Below, one piece after another: positions 61,893 through 64,000 of a stretch of DNA of 64,000 nucleotides. Positions within the stretch are counted from its first letter, which is position 1; each line of letters begins with the position of its first letter. Made by a program: the position numbers and the translations under genes. The DNA comes from Protea cynaroides (Eukaryota > Streptophyta > Magnoliopsida > Proteales > Proteaceae), in the NCBI GenBank assembly GCA_028583415.1, contig CM053269.1, positions 45,365,388 through 45,429,387 of the forward strand, read 5' to 3'. The notes beneath the pieces were generated by a model, which was given only the letters and a program-made list of their open reading frames with translations, was not told where the DNA came from and searched no databases.

Positions 61893-63165
61893 CTCACAAG
61901 ACAATAATTCCTTGTCAGTGAACATTAATATTCATGTATATAAAAGATTCACTATCAACTAATATTCTCAAACCATAACACAAGTTACTACTGACTTTTC
62001 CAAAATCAACTTTTTTTGCGCATTGGACTGTAAAAGCCACAGGTCAGTTAGCACAACAGAACAGAGTACAAGGTAATGACGGTATGGCACAAGCAAGCAG
62101 CAAAGGCAAAGCCTATTATAATTTCTCGAATTGCAACAACAGTGAGAATACATACAGAAACAAGAAGGAAAAAAAAAACAATAGGAACTTATCAGAAAAT
62201 ATAAGAAGCAATAGCTAACACAAGTTTAGTAGAGAAAACTATTCCTTTGCCTACAGCTTGACATTTGAAGCAGGTTTGTGATACCTTGGTCATAAAATAC
62301 AAGTAAATAGACATAAACATCCATATGGAGTGTCACCATTATCAACTTATAGTTAAGAACCAAAATCAATACATAAATTAGGTTACATAATCATGATATT
62401 CTAAAAGCACTTTTCTATATTTGTAACACAGATACCCCGACATTCAAAGAAAGTAGACAAGAAACAGAGAGAAAAACTATTCAAGAACTAAGTTGAAATG
62501 CAACAGGTTTGCTGGACCACTCACCACATGGTATTTGTCTCAGATGGAATCCAAGTGTCGGGACACACATTTCAAATGCAAATTACAGGCCAATTTAGTT
62601 ATGCACTAGGGACTTGAGGGAATGTTAAATCCCCATTACCACTTGCAGTGCCTCTCATGAGCTCGCAACCTTGACAGGCCAACATTGAGTTCCTTCAAGT
62701 GAACGAACTTTTCAGTGGCCATGGGTCAATGGAACCCCATCCTATTGGGCTTAACAGGCCCATTCCCATTGGCCAGGGGAATGCACCTGAACCATGTACT
62801 TCAGATCTTGGACCAAGTCAATGTCTATTGAGCTATGTTACATGGAAGTTAGATCCAAATTACTCCTAAACTTAGGGTATGGAGATATGTGCTCAGAGAT
62901 GGTACAGGTGTAAGATCTCAGCTAAAATATGTCTAGGGTAATGGATCCCTTGTATGATGTTTGAAATATTTTAATTCTTAGGATATCAAAGATACAAAAA
63001 TTATTTTTTTATCAGGATATCAATCTAAAGCCAAAAACGTAGAGGTAAGATAAAACATAAAAAGAGAAGAAAAAAATTGGGTATGGTTAAATATTGCACT
63101 TTTAAACCATAAGGATTTACATGTATTTTAAGATTTTAGCAAGCCTTAATGGAAATTAATTATTC
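61893..63165 (-). other. DNAJC8-like intron, no recognised feature
   Basis: I looked for the upstream J-domain exons (HPDK region) on the minus strand from 61893 to 64000 and found none. AT-rich with no clear transposon ends. Confidence 0.5.
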
Positions 63166-63447
63166 CTAAAGGCTTGAATGAAAATTTATTTTTTTTTTCG
63201 TTTCAGAAGACTTGTACAGTTTATATAAGGCCCATAATTTGGGGTTCAGGGAATCTCCAGCTGCTGACACCAGATTACGGTGAGCTCCACCAACCATGAC
63301 TGGATTAGGGAGAATAGCACGAACAGCAGGTGGACTTCCATACCCCCCCCGGTCCGCGGGTAAGACAGCTCCAACACCCAACACTAAATGACAAAGAGGA
63401 AAGCGCACCTTCTTCTTATTCTTCGTCTTTTTCTGCTGCAGCAACAA
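63166..63447 (-). other. Unidentified coding-like stretch
   Basis: An open minus-strand frame of 93 codons includes RAILPNPVMVGGAHRNLVSA and AGDSLNPKLWALYKLYKS. It is balanced in composition and not low-complexity in this part, but I do not recognise it, and a C run (63344-63351) suggests decay. It could be a gene or transposon relic next to the Mutator-like end at 63485. Confidence 0.3.
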
Positions 63448-63484
63448 GAGCTGCTGCGCATTCTCGTTTTCTTAAAAAAAAAAA

Positions 63485-64000
63485 AGGGGAAAATTTTCAC
63501 ATACACCCCAAGAAGTATTGCTAACATCATCTACCACCCACAGGTTTGGAAAATCATCAACCGCACCCACTAAACTCACGGAAATCACTTTCAATGTTGA
63601 TATACATTTCTAACCTTCATATTATAAATTTAAAAATTTAAAAATTAGGTAGAATTACTAGTTTAACCTTCTAATGAAAATTACATTTACTCTTTCCCCA
63701 ATTTTCTGTGAGATTCAGAACTCAGATGCTTGACTATGGGATTCGACTACTCTTAGTGGGAAACTAAGAACTGTTGGTGGGAATCTGACGAGGTTCCATG
63801 TGAGAGCTCCGGTTCCATGTCCTTCTATTCTTCTTCTTTCTTCTTCTCCAATCAATCCAAGTAAGCAACCTGTTATTACATTCTTCACAACTCAATCCAG
63901 ATCTGAAAATGAATGGGTTTAAGAATCCAATAAAATAATCATCTCATTTTTGCAAAAATAAAATTTAGAAGAGAAAGATTTATGTAAACGTACATGATGA
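63485..64000. mobile_element. Mutator-like element end, continuing off the right edge
   Basis: The segment 63485-63710 follows the left terminal repeat and subterminal zone of the element at 32107-34883: AAAATTTTCACATACACCCC, ATTGCTAACATCATCTACCA and CATATTATAAATT in the same order. Beyond it lies a less AT-rich, CT-rich stretch (63710-63850) resembling the 5' part of a gene, as in the other element's interior. The right end is outside the window. Confidence 0.6.

Noticed and set aside
1..64000. tRNA, rRNA or organelle-derived insertions
   Set aside because: No complete tRNA fold or organelle gene was recognised; tRNA-like boxes occur only inside SINEs.

Overview
The window is nuclear DNA from a flowering plant. 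It has spliced genes with GT-AG introns, plant-type transposons (hAT, Mutator-like, L1 and RTE LINEs, Ty1/copia LTRs, Au-type tRNA-derived SINEs) and no sign of bacterial gene organisation. Introns of 6-20 kb packed with old transposons suggest a long-intron lineage such as an early-diverging eudicot or a magnoliid; the species cannot be fixed from the sequence alone.

Two real protein genes, both on the minus strand, organise the window. (1) A DExH-box RNA helicase of the Arabidopsis DExH1 (At2g35920) type runs from its start codon at 36258 down to 4714. Fourteen exons join in frame into 834 residues covering the RGG-rich N-terminus, both RecA-like domains (motifs I-VI) and the HA2 region. 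The last ~160 residues (OB-fold end) lie beyond the left edge. Intron 10 uses a GC-AG splice pair. (2) A plant DNAJC8/SPF31-like spliceosome-associated J-protein occupies 39113-61892, with its J domain beyond the right edge. Its last two coding exons are separated from the rest by an intron of about 19.6 kb. Both genes appear intact where visible.

Almost everything else is transposon sequence inside those introns. From left to right: a decayed autonomous hAT element inserted in a copia LTR/leader (1-3922); RTE LINE; a 1.4-kb palindromic hAT element (7083-8474); L1 LINE; a hAT element with CATAGTTGTCAAGGCG ends (13619-14665); a broken minus-strand L1 carrying RTE and LTR insertions (16520-21340); a GATACG-rich hAT element (21629-22233); a captured LUC7-like first exon abutting a copia fragment (24480-26110); another L1; a half copy of the palindromic hAT; a copia 3' end with LTR; and a Mutator-like element carrying a captured host-gene piece that was itself hit by a hAT element (32107-34883).

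Between the two genes lie a solo LTR and a frameshifted XERICO-like RING-gene fragment without its RING. Inside the giant J-protein intron are a SINE with an 18-bp target duplication, a small hAT element, a tandemly duplicated L1 RNase H segment, an L1 with a solo LTR in it, and a three-level nest: an L1 split by one hAT element and by an inverted pair of BED-finger hAT elements, which in turn contains a 0.9-kb hAT element. Many insertions are bounded by 8-bp (hAT) or 9-bp (Mutator-like) target duplications readable directly from the sequence.

No RNA gene, CRISPR array or new enzymatic system was found. The most unusual material is the transposon architecture: cores shared between hAT families with different ends, repeated host-gene capture, and a long inverted hAT pair within a transcribed intron.
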